DNA of 64,000 nt from positions 310,001 through 374,000 of the forward strand of contig NZ_JACHOB010000002.1 in the NCBI RefSeq assembly GCF_014199615.1. The letters are read 5' to 3'. This document shows, one piece after another, positions 1 through 8,809 of this stretch (position 1 is the stretch's first letter; each line of letters begins with the position of its first letter). The DNA comes from Parvularcula dongshanensis. Its GTDB lineage: Bacteria > Pseudomonadota > Alphaproteobacteria > Caulobacterales > Parvularculaceae. The position numbers and the translations under genes were made by a program. A model generated the notes under the pieces. That model was given only the letters and a program-made list of their open reading frames with translations, was not told where the DNA came from and did not search any database.

Positions 1-113
1 AGGGTGGCGTCGGGGCCGGCCGCCTGACGCACGGAGTGGCCGAGGCCGGTCAGGAGCCGTCCTGCGACGTCCCGCATGGCCTCTGAATCGTCCACGATCA
101 GACAATCAGCCAT
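1..113 (-). CDS. Response regulator receiver protein, truncated by the window edge
   Basis: Only the first 37 codons are present; the rest lies beyond base 1. The N-terminus reads MADCLIVDDSEAMRDVAG, with the acidic pair D8-D9 that binds Mg2+ in CheY-like receivers. The ATG at 113 has a GAGGAAA ribosome site 5-6 bases upstream. It follows chpT on the same strand, so the two may form a phosphorelay pair, though the phosphoacceptor Asp and any output domain are not visible. It could be a single-domain receiver or the start of a longer regulator. Confidence 0.8.
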   Translation of the reverse strand, partial: MADCLIVDDSEAMRDVAGRLLTGLGHSVRQAAGPDAT

Positions 114-234
114 CTGCTTTCCTCGCTGCGGCCGCCCCCGGGCGGGAGTGTTGCCGTCACGTATACCGAGCCACGTTTACGCCCAAAGCTTGAAGGCCGC
201 GTTAAGAGCGCCGCGCAAATTCGAGCGTTCCGCC

Positions 235-867
235 TTACTGCCTCGGCAGCGTGGCGGTGAATACGACCGTCTCCTCATCGGCGGCCCGAGCGTCGATGGC
301 ACCGCCGATCGCGCTCGCGATGAGCGCGGCCAGGTAGCCCGGCGACGCCTTCGCCTCGAGGTCGGCGGCATCGCAGGCCAGCGCGCGCGCCAGGTCGTCC
401 CCGAGCTTGGCCCGCGGCCCCTTCGCCGTGACGGTGAACCCGGCCTCGCTCGGCGCCGCGGTCACGGTGCTGCCGGCGCGAGGAACGCATCGTTCGGCGA
501 CGAGAAGGAGGTTCAGAAGGATGCGGGCATGCGGCTTGTCCATCGGGCCCGGCGGCATGTCCCAAGCCAGGTCCGCCTTGACGTGACGATAGTAGCCAAG
601 CGCGAGCTCCTTCGCCTCGCCGGCGTCGATGTGCCCGTTCCAAGAGCCCGAAGCGCCGAAGGCGGTGCGTGCGAAGGTCAGGAGCGCGACCGTCTTCGCC
701 GTGCTCTCCCGGATCAGGTTCATCGCATGGTCGCGCATCTCCTGGTCCTGCTCCTCGTCGAGGACCTCGAGCCCGGTGTTGAGCGCGCCGACCGGGTTGA
801 CGAGGTCGTGGCACAGACGCGAGGCCAGCAGGGAAGAGATGTGGACGACGTCGCGGGGATCGGACAT
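235..867 (-). CDS. chpT: Histidine phosphotransferase ChpT
   Basis: 210 aa. The N-terminal helix carries SRLCHDLVNPVGA, the phosphoacceptor motif of the ChpT family with H20 as the expected phosphorylated residue, followed by a degenerate kinase-like ATPase domain (about residues 85-210) lacking N, G1 and G2 boxes that I could recognise. In Caulobacter, ChpT passes phosphate from the CckA hybrid kinase to CtrA and CpdR and so controls the cell cycle. It lies downstream of an M23 peptidase and upstream of a receiver gene on the same strand. The family call is strong from the motif and the length; its role here is inferred from relatives. Confidence 0.88.
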   Translation of the reverse strand: MSDPRDVVHISSLLASRLCHDLVNPVGALNTGLEVLDEEQDQEMRDHAMNLIRESTAKTVALLTFARTAFGASGSWNGHIDAGEAKELALGYYRHVKADLAWDMPPGPMDKPHARILLNLLLVAERCVPRAGSTVTAAPSEAGFTVTAKGPRAKLGDDLARALACDAADLEAKASPGYLAALIASAIGGAIDARAADEETVVFTATLPRQ

Positions 868-964
868 GGGGCGGGCTCCGGCAAAAGGGACTGGCTAGAA
901 CGCGAGGGTTAACCCGGTGTTTACCGCCCGGCGCGCCCCGCGTCCCCTTCCCTCTTCGCCGTGC

Positions 965-2365
965 TCAGTCCGCCGCGGCCACCGCGTAGGGCGCACCGCG
1001 CAGGGCATCGGTCCGGGCTCGCTCCGCCTCGAAGGCTTCGAGACGCTCACCGTCCAGCTGCCGCCCGTTCGCGACCTCGAGCGTCATCGGGTTGAGCGCC
1101 ACCTTGTCCTTCGTCACCTCATAGTGAAGGTGCGGTCCCGTCGACCGGCCGGTCGTGCCGACATAGCCGATCACGTCGCCTTGCCGAACCCGCGCGCCCG
1201 CCCGCATGCCGGGTGCGAAGCCGCTCATATGGGCATAGGCGGTCTCGTAGCCGTTCTGGTGCCGGATGCGGACGTAGTTGCCGTAGGTGCCGAACGGCCC
1301 TGCCTGCTCCACGATGCCGTCGCCCGCCGCCATGATCGGGGTCCCGCTATGGGCGCCGAAGTCCACGCCCTTGTGCTGCTTGGTGTAGCCAGAGATGGGA
1401 TGGCGCCTCGTACCGAAGCCGGAGGTGACCCGCGCGCCCTCGATCGGCGTCTTCATCAGCATGCGGCGCGCGCTCTGCCCGTTGACGTCGAAGTAGGCGG
1501 GCTCTCCCTCAATGCTCGAAAGGTAGTAGCCCCGCGCGCGGGTCCCGCCGCGCCAGGTCATGGCGGCGAAGACGATGTCGCCCGTGCCCAGCATCGTGCC
1601 ATCGGCATCGTAGCGGACTTCGTAGACGACCTCGAAACGGTCCCCCCGGCGGATGTCGCGGGCGAAGTCGACGTCGTAGAGAAACATGTTGGCGAGCTTA
1701 GACAGCACCTCGCGCGGGACTTCTGCCCGACGGCCGGCGGCAAAGAGGCTGTCGGGAATGGTGGAGGCCGCGGCCGCGTAGCGGACCTCGACCTCGGGCA
1801 TCTCGATCGCGGCCTTCCATCCCTCCGCGTCTCGCTCGGCGGTCAGAAGGCGGCCGTCTTCGCCGTAGAAGCGCAGACGGGTGAGACGGGCGTCCGCATC
1901 ACCGGCGGAAGCGTTGGCGGGCGATGCCGCCGCGAAGGCGACATCCACGGTCGTACCCGGCGATACCTCGTCGAGCGGCGCGAGCGCACCGAGCGCCGCG
2001 ACCGCTCCCACAGCCGCTTCGGCGGACGCGCCGTCCTCGATCAGGACGTCGGTCAGGTTCGACCCCTTCGGCACTACGAGCGTGCGGTAGCCTGCCTCGA
2101 CCCGCGCTCGAGAACGAAGCGCCGCGTAGTCGGAAAGAAGGCTCGGGTCGGCCGCCCGATCGGCCCAGTCGAGGTCGAACGGGCGCTCCCCGATCGCGGC
2201 CGCGCCATAGGTGGATGCCGCATCGCGCCCCCCACCCTTCCCGTCAGGCAGGGGGTTGCTGACCACGCCGGCCTGACCGACCGAAAACAATGCCAACCCG
2301 GCCGCGGCCAGCGCCGCGCCTCTTCCTTTCAGGCTCTTCGTCCCGACCGCAAACGGTGCCGCCAA
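965..2365 (-). CDS. M23 family (LytM-type) peptidoglycan endopeptidase
   Basis: 466 aa. A hydrophobic segment at about residues 17-35 suggests membrane anchoring or export to the periplasm. The C-terminal LytM domain (about 310-430) has the zinc-binding HKGVD (H331, D335), the catalytic YAH (H379) and HLH (H412, H414), all intact, so it should be an active peptide-bridge hydrolase. The middle part resembles the linker of alphaproteobacterial M23 proteins such as DipM-like or MepM-like enzymes. No ATG lies near the start; the reading frame begins with TTG at 2365, preceded by ACGGAGA six bases upstream. It probably acts in cell-wall remodelling during growth or division. Confidence 0.85.
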   Translation of the reverse strand: MAAPFAVGTKSLKGRGAALAAAGLALFSVGQAGVVSNPLPDGKGGGRDAASTYGAAAIGERPFDLDWADRAADPSLLSDYAALRSRARVEAGYRTLVVPKGSNLTDVLIEDGASAEAAVGAVAALGALAPLDEVSPGTTVDVAFAAASPANASAGDADARLTRLRFYGEDGRLLTAERDAEGWKAAIEMPEVEVRYAAAASTIPDSLFAAGRRAEVPREVLSKLANMFLYDVDFARDIRRGDRFEVVYEVRYDADGTMLGTGDIVFAAMTWRGGTRARGYYLSSIEGEPAYFDVNGQSARRMLMKTPIEGARVTSGFGTRRHPISGYTKQHKGVDFGAHSGTPIMAAGDGIVEQAGPFGTYGNYVRIRHQNGYETAYAHMSGFAPGMRAGARVRQGDVIGYVGTTGRSTGPHLHYEVTKDKVALNPMTLEVANGRQLDGERLEAFEAERARTDALRGAPYAVAAAD

Positions 2366-2489
2366 GCTGAGTCTCCGTTAAGTGGCTCAGGGCGATCCGT
2401 TGCGAACAGCGTGCCGCACGCCCGCCATACTTGTGAAGAAAGGGTTAACGCGGGTCAAATCGGAGTGTCAGCGCGACCGAACGCCGCCT

Positions 2490-2690
2490 TCAGGCATCGC
2501 GCATCTCTGCCAGCACCTCGCGAATATAGGCATCGACGTCGTGGCCCGCGGTGTCGTGCCCTCGAAGCTGCGCCCGCACCAGGTTCGGCAACACGGACGG
2601 GTCGGGCTCGCCGGACGCGGAGACGGTGGCGCGGATCACCGCGCGGATCGCCTCGGCGGGATCTTCGGACGCATCGGTCTGCTCGGTCAT
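2490..2690 (-). CDS. Small conserved-looking protein of unknown function
   Basis: 66 aa, starting at the ATG at 2690. An AAGGAG ribosome site eight bases upstream decides this start over a longer in-frame extension to 2786. The protein is acidic at the N-terminus and then helical, with no signal peptide, membrane segment or cysteine. I do not recognise a family. It lies 124 bp upstream of the M23 gene on the same strand and diverges from the RTX gene. The good ribosome site and GC-rich codon use support it as real. Confidence 0.6.
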   Translation of the reverse strand: MTEQTDASEDPAEAIRAVIRATVSASGEPDPSVLPNLVRAQLRGHDTAGHDVDAYIREVLAEMRDA

Positions 2691-2891
2691 GAAAGCGCTC
2701 CTTGCTTCAACGCGTTGAAGCTGGGGCACGTCATCAAACGGACAAGGTTTCGTGAGGACGCTCGGCAGCACACGGGTTCGGTGCAAGCCTTGCTAGGCTC
2801 CGCGCGAACCGCGCTTGCCGGACCAAGGCAAATGCGTAACGTGACAGGAAAATGCCAGGCGACGGGACGCCCGGCAGCAGGGAGCAAGACG

Positions 2892-4748
2892 ATGGCACAG
2901 ATTTTCGGCGACGATACAAACGAAACCCTGACCGGGGGCGCTGACGACGACGTCATAGACGGGCGCGGTGGTGACGACACGCTGACTGGCGGCGGGGGAC
3001 GAGACGTATTCTTCTTCTCGCGCGGCGATGGACAGGACCGGATCACCGACTTCAGCCAAAATGACCATATCGTCGCGCTGCAGACCTACTTCGGGCAGAG
3101 CAACCTAGGAGTCGCCGCTGCGGGGGGAACGACTACCCTCACGCTACCCGACGCCGGAACCAGCGGCGAAATCGTGGTTACGCTCGATGGCACCTTCGAA
3201 GCAGGCAACTTTGTTGTTATCCCGTCGACGACGATACTGAACCTTCAGTCTGGGCAGACGATCTTTCAGGAGAACGGTACTCAAGTCTATTTCACTAACG
3301 ATAGCGGGGATACGATCGACCTTGCCGGAAACCGTCTGAGTTTCGGCACTGTCGGGCGTGACACTCTGTTTGGAACCGGCAACGACGATACCCTAGCAGG
3401 CCGCGATGGCGACGACACGCTTCACGGCGGCCTGGGCATGGACATTCTCGACGGCGGGGCCGGCGCCGATGCTATGTCGGGCGGGGGCGGCAACGACTTT
3501 CTGCTTGGGCGTGATGGAAATGACATCATTCGCGCCGGTGACGGTTTCGACTTGCTGTATGGTGACGCCGGTAACGATGATATCGCTGGCGAAGCTGGGA
3601 ATGACACCGTCTTCGGCGGCGTCGGCAACGATACGATCAGTGGCGGAGCCGATAGCGACCTCCTTCGCGGCGAAGGCGGACGGGACTATATCAGTGGCGG
3701 CAGCGGCAGTGACGGCCTCTTTGGCGGCGACGGTGCAGATACGGTCTTCGGCGATCAAGGCGAAGACAGACTCTCTGGTCAAATGGGAGATGACCTGCTG
3801 TACGGCGGAAGCGCAACTGGGACAGACATGTCAAACGATACACTAAGCGGCGACGAGGGTAATGATACCCTCTACGGCGGGGCAGGCGATGACTTCATCG
3901 ATGGTGGCGCCGATGACGATTATTTAGATGGCGGCACCGGCAACGATTCTATCCTTGGCGGTACCGGTAATGACGTCATTCTTGGCCGCGAGGGCAACGA
4001 CACGATACGAGGCGGCGAAGGCAACGACACTATCAGGGGTCTCGACGGCGTCGACCTAATCTACGGAGATGCTGGGGGCGACCTGATCTACGCTCACGAC
4101 GGCAACGACACCATTTACGGGGGAGCCGGAAATGACCGGCTCGTTGGAAACAATGACGACGACTACCTCGATGGTGGTGACGGCGCTGACCGACTCGACG
4201 GCGGCAATGGCAACGATTTTATGCTCGGTCGAGATGGGAACGATCAACTCTATGGCGGCGCTGGAAACGACACCATGCGCGGCCTCGCTGACAACGACTA
4301 CCTATACGGCATGGACGGAGACGACCTGATCTACGCTCATGACGGTCGGGACACGCTTTACGGCGGCGCCGGGAACGATCGCCTCGTCGGCAACGGCGGT
4401 AATGACGCGATGGATGGACAAGAAGGCGACGACCTTCTGGAGGGCGGCGACGGTGCCGACTATCTCCTTGGAAGAGCGGGTGTCGACGTGCTGATTGGCG
4501 GCACGGGCAACGACACCTTCGCATTTGATATTGCTTCGGACACTGATATTGTTGTCGACTTTGAGAATGACGCTGACAAGATCAGGCTACTCGGCTTTGG
4601 AAGTGCCTTTGATACCTTCGCGGAAGTCGCCGCGGCGACTACCCAGAACGGTACGGACACTACCATCAACTTCGGGGGTGACGCTCTACTTGTACTACAA
4701 GGAGTAGATGCCAGCGCGTTGGACAACAGCGATTTTATCTTCGGCTGA
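2892..4748 (+). CDS. Secreted RTX beta-roll calcium-binding protein
   Basis: 618 aa, Asp/Gly/Asn-rich and acidic. A short block of GGxGxD nonapeptides (about residues 10-40) is followed by a non-repeat beta domain (about 45-150). A long array of GGxGxDxUx repeats (about 155-540) then folds as Ca2+-loaded beta rolls in known family members. The C-terminus (about 540-618) looks like the uncleaved type I secretion signal region and ends in DFIFG. There is no Sec signal and no catalytic domain, so it is a structural or adhesive surface protein rather than an enzyme. Residues 363-443 and 444-524 are a tandem 81-residue duplication. The start at 2892 is chosen because the frame upstream is not RTX-like and GGGAG lies about 10 bases before it; a longer frame back to 2382 is unlikely. 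No HlyB/HlyD-type exporter lies in the window. Confidence 0.85.
   Translation: MAQIFGDDTNETLTGGADDDVIDGRGGDDTLTGGGGRDVFFFSRGDGQDRITDFSQNDHIVALQTYFGQSNLGVAAAGGTTTLTLPDAGTSGEIVVTLDGTFEAGNFVVIPSTTILNLQSGQTIFQENGTQVYFTNDSGDTIDLAGNRLSFGTVGRDTLFGTGNDDTLAGRDGDDTLHGGLGMDILDGGAGADAMSGGGGNDFLLGRDGNDIIRAGDGFDLLYGDAGNDDIAGEAGNDTVFGGVGNDTISGGADSDLLRGEGGRDYISGGSGSDGLFGGDGADTVFGDQGEDRLSGQMGDDLLYGGSATGTDMSNDTLSGDEGNDTLYGGAGDDFIDGGADDDYLDGGTGNDSILGGTGNDVILGREGNDTIRGGEGNDTIRGLDGVDLIYGDAGGDLIYAHDGNDTIYGGAGNDRLVGNNDDDYLDGGDGADRLDGGNGNDFMLGRDGNDQLYGGAGNDTMRGLADNDYLYGMDGDDLIYAHDGRDTLYGGAGNDRLVGNGGNDAMDGQEGDDLLEGGDGADYLLGRAGVDVLIGGTGNDTFAFDIASDTDIVVDFENDADKIRLLGFGSAFDTFAEVAAATTQNGTDTTINFGGDALLVLQGVDASALDNSDFIFG
3978..4463 (+). 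repeat. Two tandem 243-bp units inside the RTX gene
   Basis: Unit 1 is 3978-4220 and unit 2 is 4221-4463; a third copy starts at 4464 but soon diverges. Each unit encodes 81 residues, nine RTX nonapeptides, starting at LGR(E/D)GND. Both contain DLIYAHDG and GGAGNDRLVGN at the same offset. The spacing is exact in all anchor points I compared, which indicates a past in-frame duplication. Confidence 0.75.
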
Positions 4749-4761
4749 CCTTTCCCTTCAC

Positions 4762-4794
4762 GCTCGATGCGTCGTCATAAGCGACGCGTCGAGC
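4762..4794 (+). terminator. Probable hairpin terminator after the RTX gene
   Basis: A 13-bp stem (GCTCGATGCGTCG pairing with CGACGCGTCGAGC, one G-T mismatch) with a 7-base loop starts 14 bases after the RTX stop codon. No clean T run follows, so it may be an inefficient or bidirectional terminator. Confidence 0.55.
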
Positions 4795-4842
4795 CTGTTG
4801 AGTTTCGTCGAAGAAGGATCGACGTGAGCTTGGGTTGGGAAC

Positions 4843-5473
4843 TTATACGGTCCATGCGGCGGTAAGAGCGATGGCGCCGAGGTAGTTGCGAACGAGGCGA
4901 TCGTAGCGTGTAGCGATGCGTCGCCAATCTTCATTTGGCAAACCAAGCGTTCTACAATGTTCCTGCCCGCGTAGGCTCTGCAGTTGAGTCGGAACGGCGT
5001 CGTCGGAGAGTAGCTGCTTCGGAGGCGGGGACCACGTCGGCGATCCATTCGACGACGACGAAGATTTCCGAGAGGTTCCCTGGCATCACCAGGACAGCGA
5101 CCAATCGGCCTGGGCATGGATCTTCGTCGATCTGCCGCCACGACTGCGTCCGGTCGCTTCGTTCTCTCCCCGTTTTCGCTCCCGAGGCGGAACGGTGAGC
5201 CTCCGCGTAGCAGCTATCGAGACTGAACTCGTCAGCTACCGGCCTTGCTGCCGCAATCTTTGCAACGGCGCGCTACCAGATGCGGCGCCGAGACCATCGG
5301 TTGTAGCGGTTGTAGACCGTCACCGCCAGGCTGTATTCGGACGGCACCTCCCGCCAACGGTGGCCCTTCTTTGGGACGAACAGGATGCTCGAGATCACCG
5401 ACCGATCATCGACCCCCGATCCGCCAGACTTCCGGTACTGCGGGTGCCGATCGAGCGCTTCCCGCGCCCCCAT
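4843..5473 (-). pseudogene. Degenerate IS5-family (IS427-like) transposase
   Basis: Pieces of one transposase lie in order but in different frames. From 5473 the frame reads DDRSVISSILFV, WREVPSEYS and VYNRYNRWSRRRIW, and meets a stop at 5273. It continues in frame after the stop as DEFSLDSCYAEAHRSASGAK. A second frame has ATGRSRGGRSTKIHAQ near 5110-5155, and the end has NIVERLVCQMK and then, in another frame, RRIATRYDRLVRNYLGAIAL up to a TAA at 4843. These are the typical N-terminal, central and C-terminal motifs of IS5/IS427 DDE transposases. With an internal stop and at least two frame changes it cannot make an active enzyme. Terminal inverted repeats could not be identified by eye. Confidence 0.82.
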
Positions 5474-5573
5474 CGGACAACTAAAGCAGTTCAGCCATGG
5501 CGCACCGCCGCCGTCCGCACTCGTTTGGCGGCACGAAGTTCAATGCTGCTAGCAGTCTGTTTGAGTTCCCCAC

Positions 5574-6518
5574 CTAAACGGTGTCTTTCGTAGACATCAT
5601 TGCCTGCCGCACTTCGGTCGAGTGCTTGATTTCGTCCGGTGCCAGTTCGAGCTCATTCAGGATAAAGTCTCTGTACTGAGGCGGCATGTTTGTCAGGGTG
5701 TGGACCACCGACTTTATTTTCCGGTCGTTCGAAAGCTTAGCGACCTCGAAACTTATTTTTTCCGGTATGCCTTCCATTGTCGCGAACAGATCGGCGTTTC
5801 CAAGAAACTGAAACTCTTCATCATCGGTTGGGACGAGCGTTCGTCCAACGATCGTGAAGATTTCATACCCTAGTTGACTGAGAGCGCGCCGTAGATCCCG
5901 CACAGAGTAATTCCGATGCTGGCAAACTGGGCCGTTCGATTCATAGATGATGTAGGGGATGCGTCGCGAAGCGAGGAGATCTCGCGCACCTTCGAACGTC
6001 TCTAGCTCGCTTCCTTCTACGTCGATCTTCAGCAAGCGGGGCGATAAGGGGTTGTAGTGTTCGAGAAGAGTGCTCAGCGGCACCTGCTTGACCCGTATGC
6101 CTCCGCCCTCTGCAGTATTGGAGGTTTTAGCATAGGCACTCGAGCCTGCGATGAATATCTCCCCCTCCTCGCCGCCGACCGCCGCGTTGACGATCGAAAT
6201 CGATGCATCGCCGTTCCTAATAGCTGCTGCCCGGAGCAAATCGCAGTTCTCCGGCAGCGCCTCTACAAGGATACCTTCGCTGCCCGACAATTTTGCGACC
6301 GGGAAGGCGAAGGTGCCGATGTTCGCACCAGCGTCAATAAACGTATCACCCGGCCGAAGCAGCTCGGCAGCCAGAATATAATGACCTTCCATGTGCCACG
6401 AATTGCGTACGCGACTGGAGTACGGGTCAGCATAGTCTGAGAACGTTGCGAACGTAACCTCGAGCGATCCGAACCGGCTGGGCAGCAGGCCGTAGGTGGT
6501 ATAGATGATACTACTCAT
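5574..6518 (-). CDS. FkbM family SAM-dependent methyltransferase
   Basis: 314 aa. The SAM-binding motif I, FIDAGANIGTF, lies at residues 60-70, and the FkbM-typical LLKIDVEGSE at about 162-171. The family O-methylates sugars and other small groups and is common in surface-polysaccharide loci, so the likely substrate here is a glycan hydroxyl. GGAG lies seven bases before the ATG. It is the last gene of a three-gene minus-strand run (GT4, DUF115 protein, FkbM), 30 bp after the DUF115 gene, and abuts the IS remnant on its 3' side. Confidence 0.85.
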   Translation of the reverse strand: MSSIIYTTYGLLPSRFGSLEVTFATFSDYADPYSSRVRNSWHMEGHYILAAELLRPGDTFIDAGANIGTFAFPVAKLSGSEGILVEALPENCDLLRAAAIRNGDASISIVNAAVGGEEGEIFIAGSSAYAKTSNTAEGGGIRVKQVPLSTLLEHYNPLSPRLLKIDVEGSELETFEGARDLLASRRIPYIIYESNGPVCQHRNYSVRDLRRALSQLGYEIFTIVGRTLVPTDDEEFQFLGNADLFATMEGIPEKISFEVAKLSNDRKIKSVVHTLTNMPPQYRDFILNELELAPDEIKHSTEVRQAMMSTKDTV

Positions 6519-6548
6519 GATCTCGCTCCAACCTTAACCAATCACAAC

Positions 6549-7373
6549 TTAAAATAGGCTATCGAAATCCACGCGTGGGATCTGATTGAGGTTGCCGCCC
6601 ACCGTCGCGTTCAGCAACTTGCCGCCATAGAACTCAACCCCCTTGCGGCATGCAACGAACCCCCTGATCATTTCGTCCGTATTAGGATCGTGCCACTTTC
6701 GGCCTGCACCGAAGTATCGCGGATCGAAATGATTTTCGTCGTCATCCTGCGTGCTGGTCAGAAGCAGTTGCGTCCCAGTGCCAAACCGGTCTCCTCCTTC
6801 CTGAATGACGGTACTCGGCACGCGGTAGCTGACGTCGACGCCGACGAGGTATATCGGACTAAAGCCCAAGTAGAACGCTATTTGGATTGCCTGAACCAGC
6901 ACCGACCCACGTCCGGCAACGCCGTCATTCAGGATATCATGGCTGAACTGATCGGAAAACCGAGGGCCGCCGCCCCGCAACTTGAACCAGAAAGGATCGC
7001 CTAATTCATCGAAGAAACCTTTGTAGCGGGTCGGAAAAATAGGATATTCGATCCCTTCCATTGCGATGATCTCATCGCGAATATCGGGCGTGACTCTCCA
7101 GTCGATCGCTGTGTAGAAAGTCGGGCGCCACAACGTCCGATCGAACATTAGGTAAATTCGGTTCGCAGCAAAGGTATATTCGCCACGCAGCTTCTCGAAA
7201 TCGATCTTATTTAGACTAGGTCCATTTCCGACGATGAAAATCCTCTGACCAGAGAACTTCCCAGCCAAACTCGCCAATCGCTCACGATCCGTAGATGAGA
7301 GGTCAATCTCTCCTTCAGTACCGACACGCCTACGCCTACGTTGAATGAAATCGTCGTAGATGGAATTGGTCAT
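6549..7373 (-). CDS. DUF115/MptE-like (Maf-related) protein
   Basis: 274 aa. The motif VGNGPSLN (residues 48-55) starts a Rossmann-like domain shared with archaeal MptE (6-hydroxymethylpterin diphosphokinase) and with the Maf flagellin glycosyltransferases. LYLVGVDVSY-like residues (here YLVGVDVSYR, about 175-184) and KWHDPN near 230 recur in the DUF115 domain of the fusion gene at 15049-17340. In a glycan locus it is more likely to act on nucleotide-activated sugars than in pterin synthesis; this is inference. The ATGA overlap with the GT4 gene upstream points to translational coupling. It is one of three such domains in this locus. Confidence 0.75.
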   Translation of the reverse strand: MTNSIYDDFIQRRRRRVGTEGEIDLSSTDRERLASLAGKFSGQRIFIVGNGPSLNKIDFEKLRGEYTFAANRIYLMFDRTLWRPTFYTAIDWRVTPDIRDEIIAMEGIEYPIFPTRYKGFFDELGDPFWFKLRGGGPRFSDQFSHDILNDGVAGRGSVLVQAIQIAFYLGFSPIYLVGVDVSYRVPSTVIQEGGDRFGTGTQLLLTSTQDDDENHFDPRYFGAGRKWHDPNTDEMIRGFVACRKGVEFYGGKLLNATVGGNLNQIPRVDFDSLF

Positions 7374-8731
7374 CGTTTCAGGCTCATTCGATAGACTGCT
7401 TGCGCGGACCTGTAGAGCACCGGCCTACGCTCAAGAGCTTTTGCAAAGAAGTGGGCAAGCGGGCGCTCTTCAGCAGGGCTTGGCTGGGGGAGCACGGTCG
7501 TTGAGGGCGCTACGAGCGATACTGGCGCAGGCAAGTTCGAAGGTTCGGGCGCGATCGATGCCCCCCCCTTGCGAAACCGTTCCGCGACGACACGGGGCGC
7601 CCCCGCCTCATAGTAATCGTGCGGCTCATACTGATCGACAAGGTCACAGATATGGCTTCCAACGACTTCGGGACTGAACGAGCGCAGATCCGCGGGCGCG
7701 GAACCGTCTTTGCAACGCCCATAAGCGACACCGAGTGCCGCCGTCATGGTCGCATCGCGGACGTATGCTGCCTTGTGCCCGACGTAGAGCGCGACGTTCA
7801 CCGCCTCCATGGGATCAGGGAAGTCGTAATAGTCAGGTGACATCAAGACCGCGTTTTCGGTCGTCATGTACTCCAGGTTCCCGCCGAAGCCAGTCGCGAC
7901 GCAGATCTTACCCATACCGAGCGCATAGAACGATGGCAAATCCCATCCCTTCCCCCACTCGCTGCTCACGAGGACGTCGATAGTCGATAGCCATTCCCAT
8001 ACGTCCTGCCGGGTGAACCTTGCCGAGATCAGATCGACATTGTTCGATATTTCTAGAACATCGCCGTCAAGCGATGCGGTACGCAGAACTTCTTCAACCT
8101 CCTCTCGCCCACCTTCTGAAGTCTTGACGATCAAGCGCGCGTTCGACGGGATACCACCCTCCCGCCTCGCTCGTTGAAAACTTCTGACGCATTGACCTAT
8201 ACGTCGCCGCTCCGGTCGTGACGCGACGATGCCGAACTTAATCTCGTCAGCATCGATCGGACCTGCAGAAGCGAAGGAAGACAGATGCGTCGGAAGAACG
8301 TGAGGGACCTTCCGGATCATGAAGGGCGGAACGGCTGCGGAAAGATTGTCGACGTTGAAGTCCGATGCGGTCCATATCTCGTGGCAGTCCATGAGATCGT
8401 AAGCCCAGCGTGGCGAGAAGGTAGCAGTCTCGTTCACAACAAAACCGATCAGCCTAACCGCGCCGCGGAACTCAACTTTTTTAAGGAACTGCGGCGAGTC
8501 GTGACAAACGACGACGATCTTGTGTTGGGGTCTAATCGCGCTGATCGTCAGCCTACCGTCCGAAGCTACTACGCTCACCTTCCGTGAATGCGGCCCCACC
8601 ACGTCGTTCGTCAGGGTGTCGACTGCTATCGTATCGATTCCGGTCGCACGACAAGCTTCAACGTAACCATAGGCAGCATCGGCCAAGCCGCCAAAACCGG
8701 AAAAGCGGCCGAACCATACGATCGAGATCAT
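7370..8731 (-). CDS. Glycosyltransferase, GT4-like (GT-B fold)
   Basis: 453 aa. It opens with a donor-independent N-terminal Rossmann half (ISIVWFGRFSGFGGLADAA) and has a C-terminal GT4-like half with SSEWGKGWDLPSFYALGMGK (about residues 255-275) and an E in the usual nucleotide-sugar region. There is no membrane segment, so it is a cytosolic or membrane-associated sugar transferase. Donor and acceptor cannot be read from the sequence. A run of eight G (coding strand; 7561-7568) lies near the C-terminus, in codons for KGGAS. A slip there would replace the last 60 or so residues. It is the first gene of the minus-strand run and diverges from gmd. Confidence 0.75.
   Translation of the reverse strand: MISIVWFGRFSGFGGLADAAYGYVEACRATGIDTIAVDTLTNDVVGPHSRKVSVVASDGRLTISAIRPQHKIVVVCHDSPQFLKKVEFRGAVRLIGFVVNETATFSPRWAYDLMDCHEIWTASDFNVDNLSAAVPPFMIRKVPHVLPTHLSSFASAGPIDADEIKFGIVASRPERRRIGQCVRSFQRARREGGIPSNARLIVKTSEGGREEVEEVLRTASLDGDVLEISNNVDLISARFTRQDVWEWLSTIDVLVSSEWGKGWDLPSFYALGMGKICVATGFGGNLEYMTTENAVLMSPDYYDFPDPMEAVNVALYVGHKAAYVRDATMTAALGVAYGRCKDGSAPADLRSFSPEVVGSHICDLVDQYEPHDYYEAGAPRVVAERFRKGGASIAPEPSNLPAPVSLVAPSTTVLPQPSPAEERPLAHFFAKALERRPVLYRSAQAVYRMSLKR
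7561..7568 (+). repeat. C8 homopolymer tract inside the GT4 gene
   Basis: Eight consecutive C on the plus strand (G8 in the coding sense) lie inside the glycosyltransferase gene. Tracts of this kind can slip during replication and shift the frame. Confidence 0.7.
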
Positions 8732-8809
8732 GAAACAACGTCTTCTTGTGCTAACCCGTAAGCGCCGCCTAGACCGTCACCCAACAGATCACACGGACGC
8801 TCGATTTGT

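Noticed and set aside
917-2692. A long plus-strand open frame opposite the M23 gene
   Set aside because: It lacks family motifs, is Arg/Pro-rich as expected of antisense frames in GC-rich DNA, and the minus-strand M23 protein is clearly real.
2382-2891. Upstream extension of the RTX frame
   Set aside because: The translation is not RTX-like, it overlaps the opposing small gene, and a better start with GGGAG lies at 2892.
3400-4500. Regular short repeats that could suggest a CRISPR array
   Set aside because: The repeats encode RTX nonapeptides in frame, vary from copy to copy and have no unique spacers.
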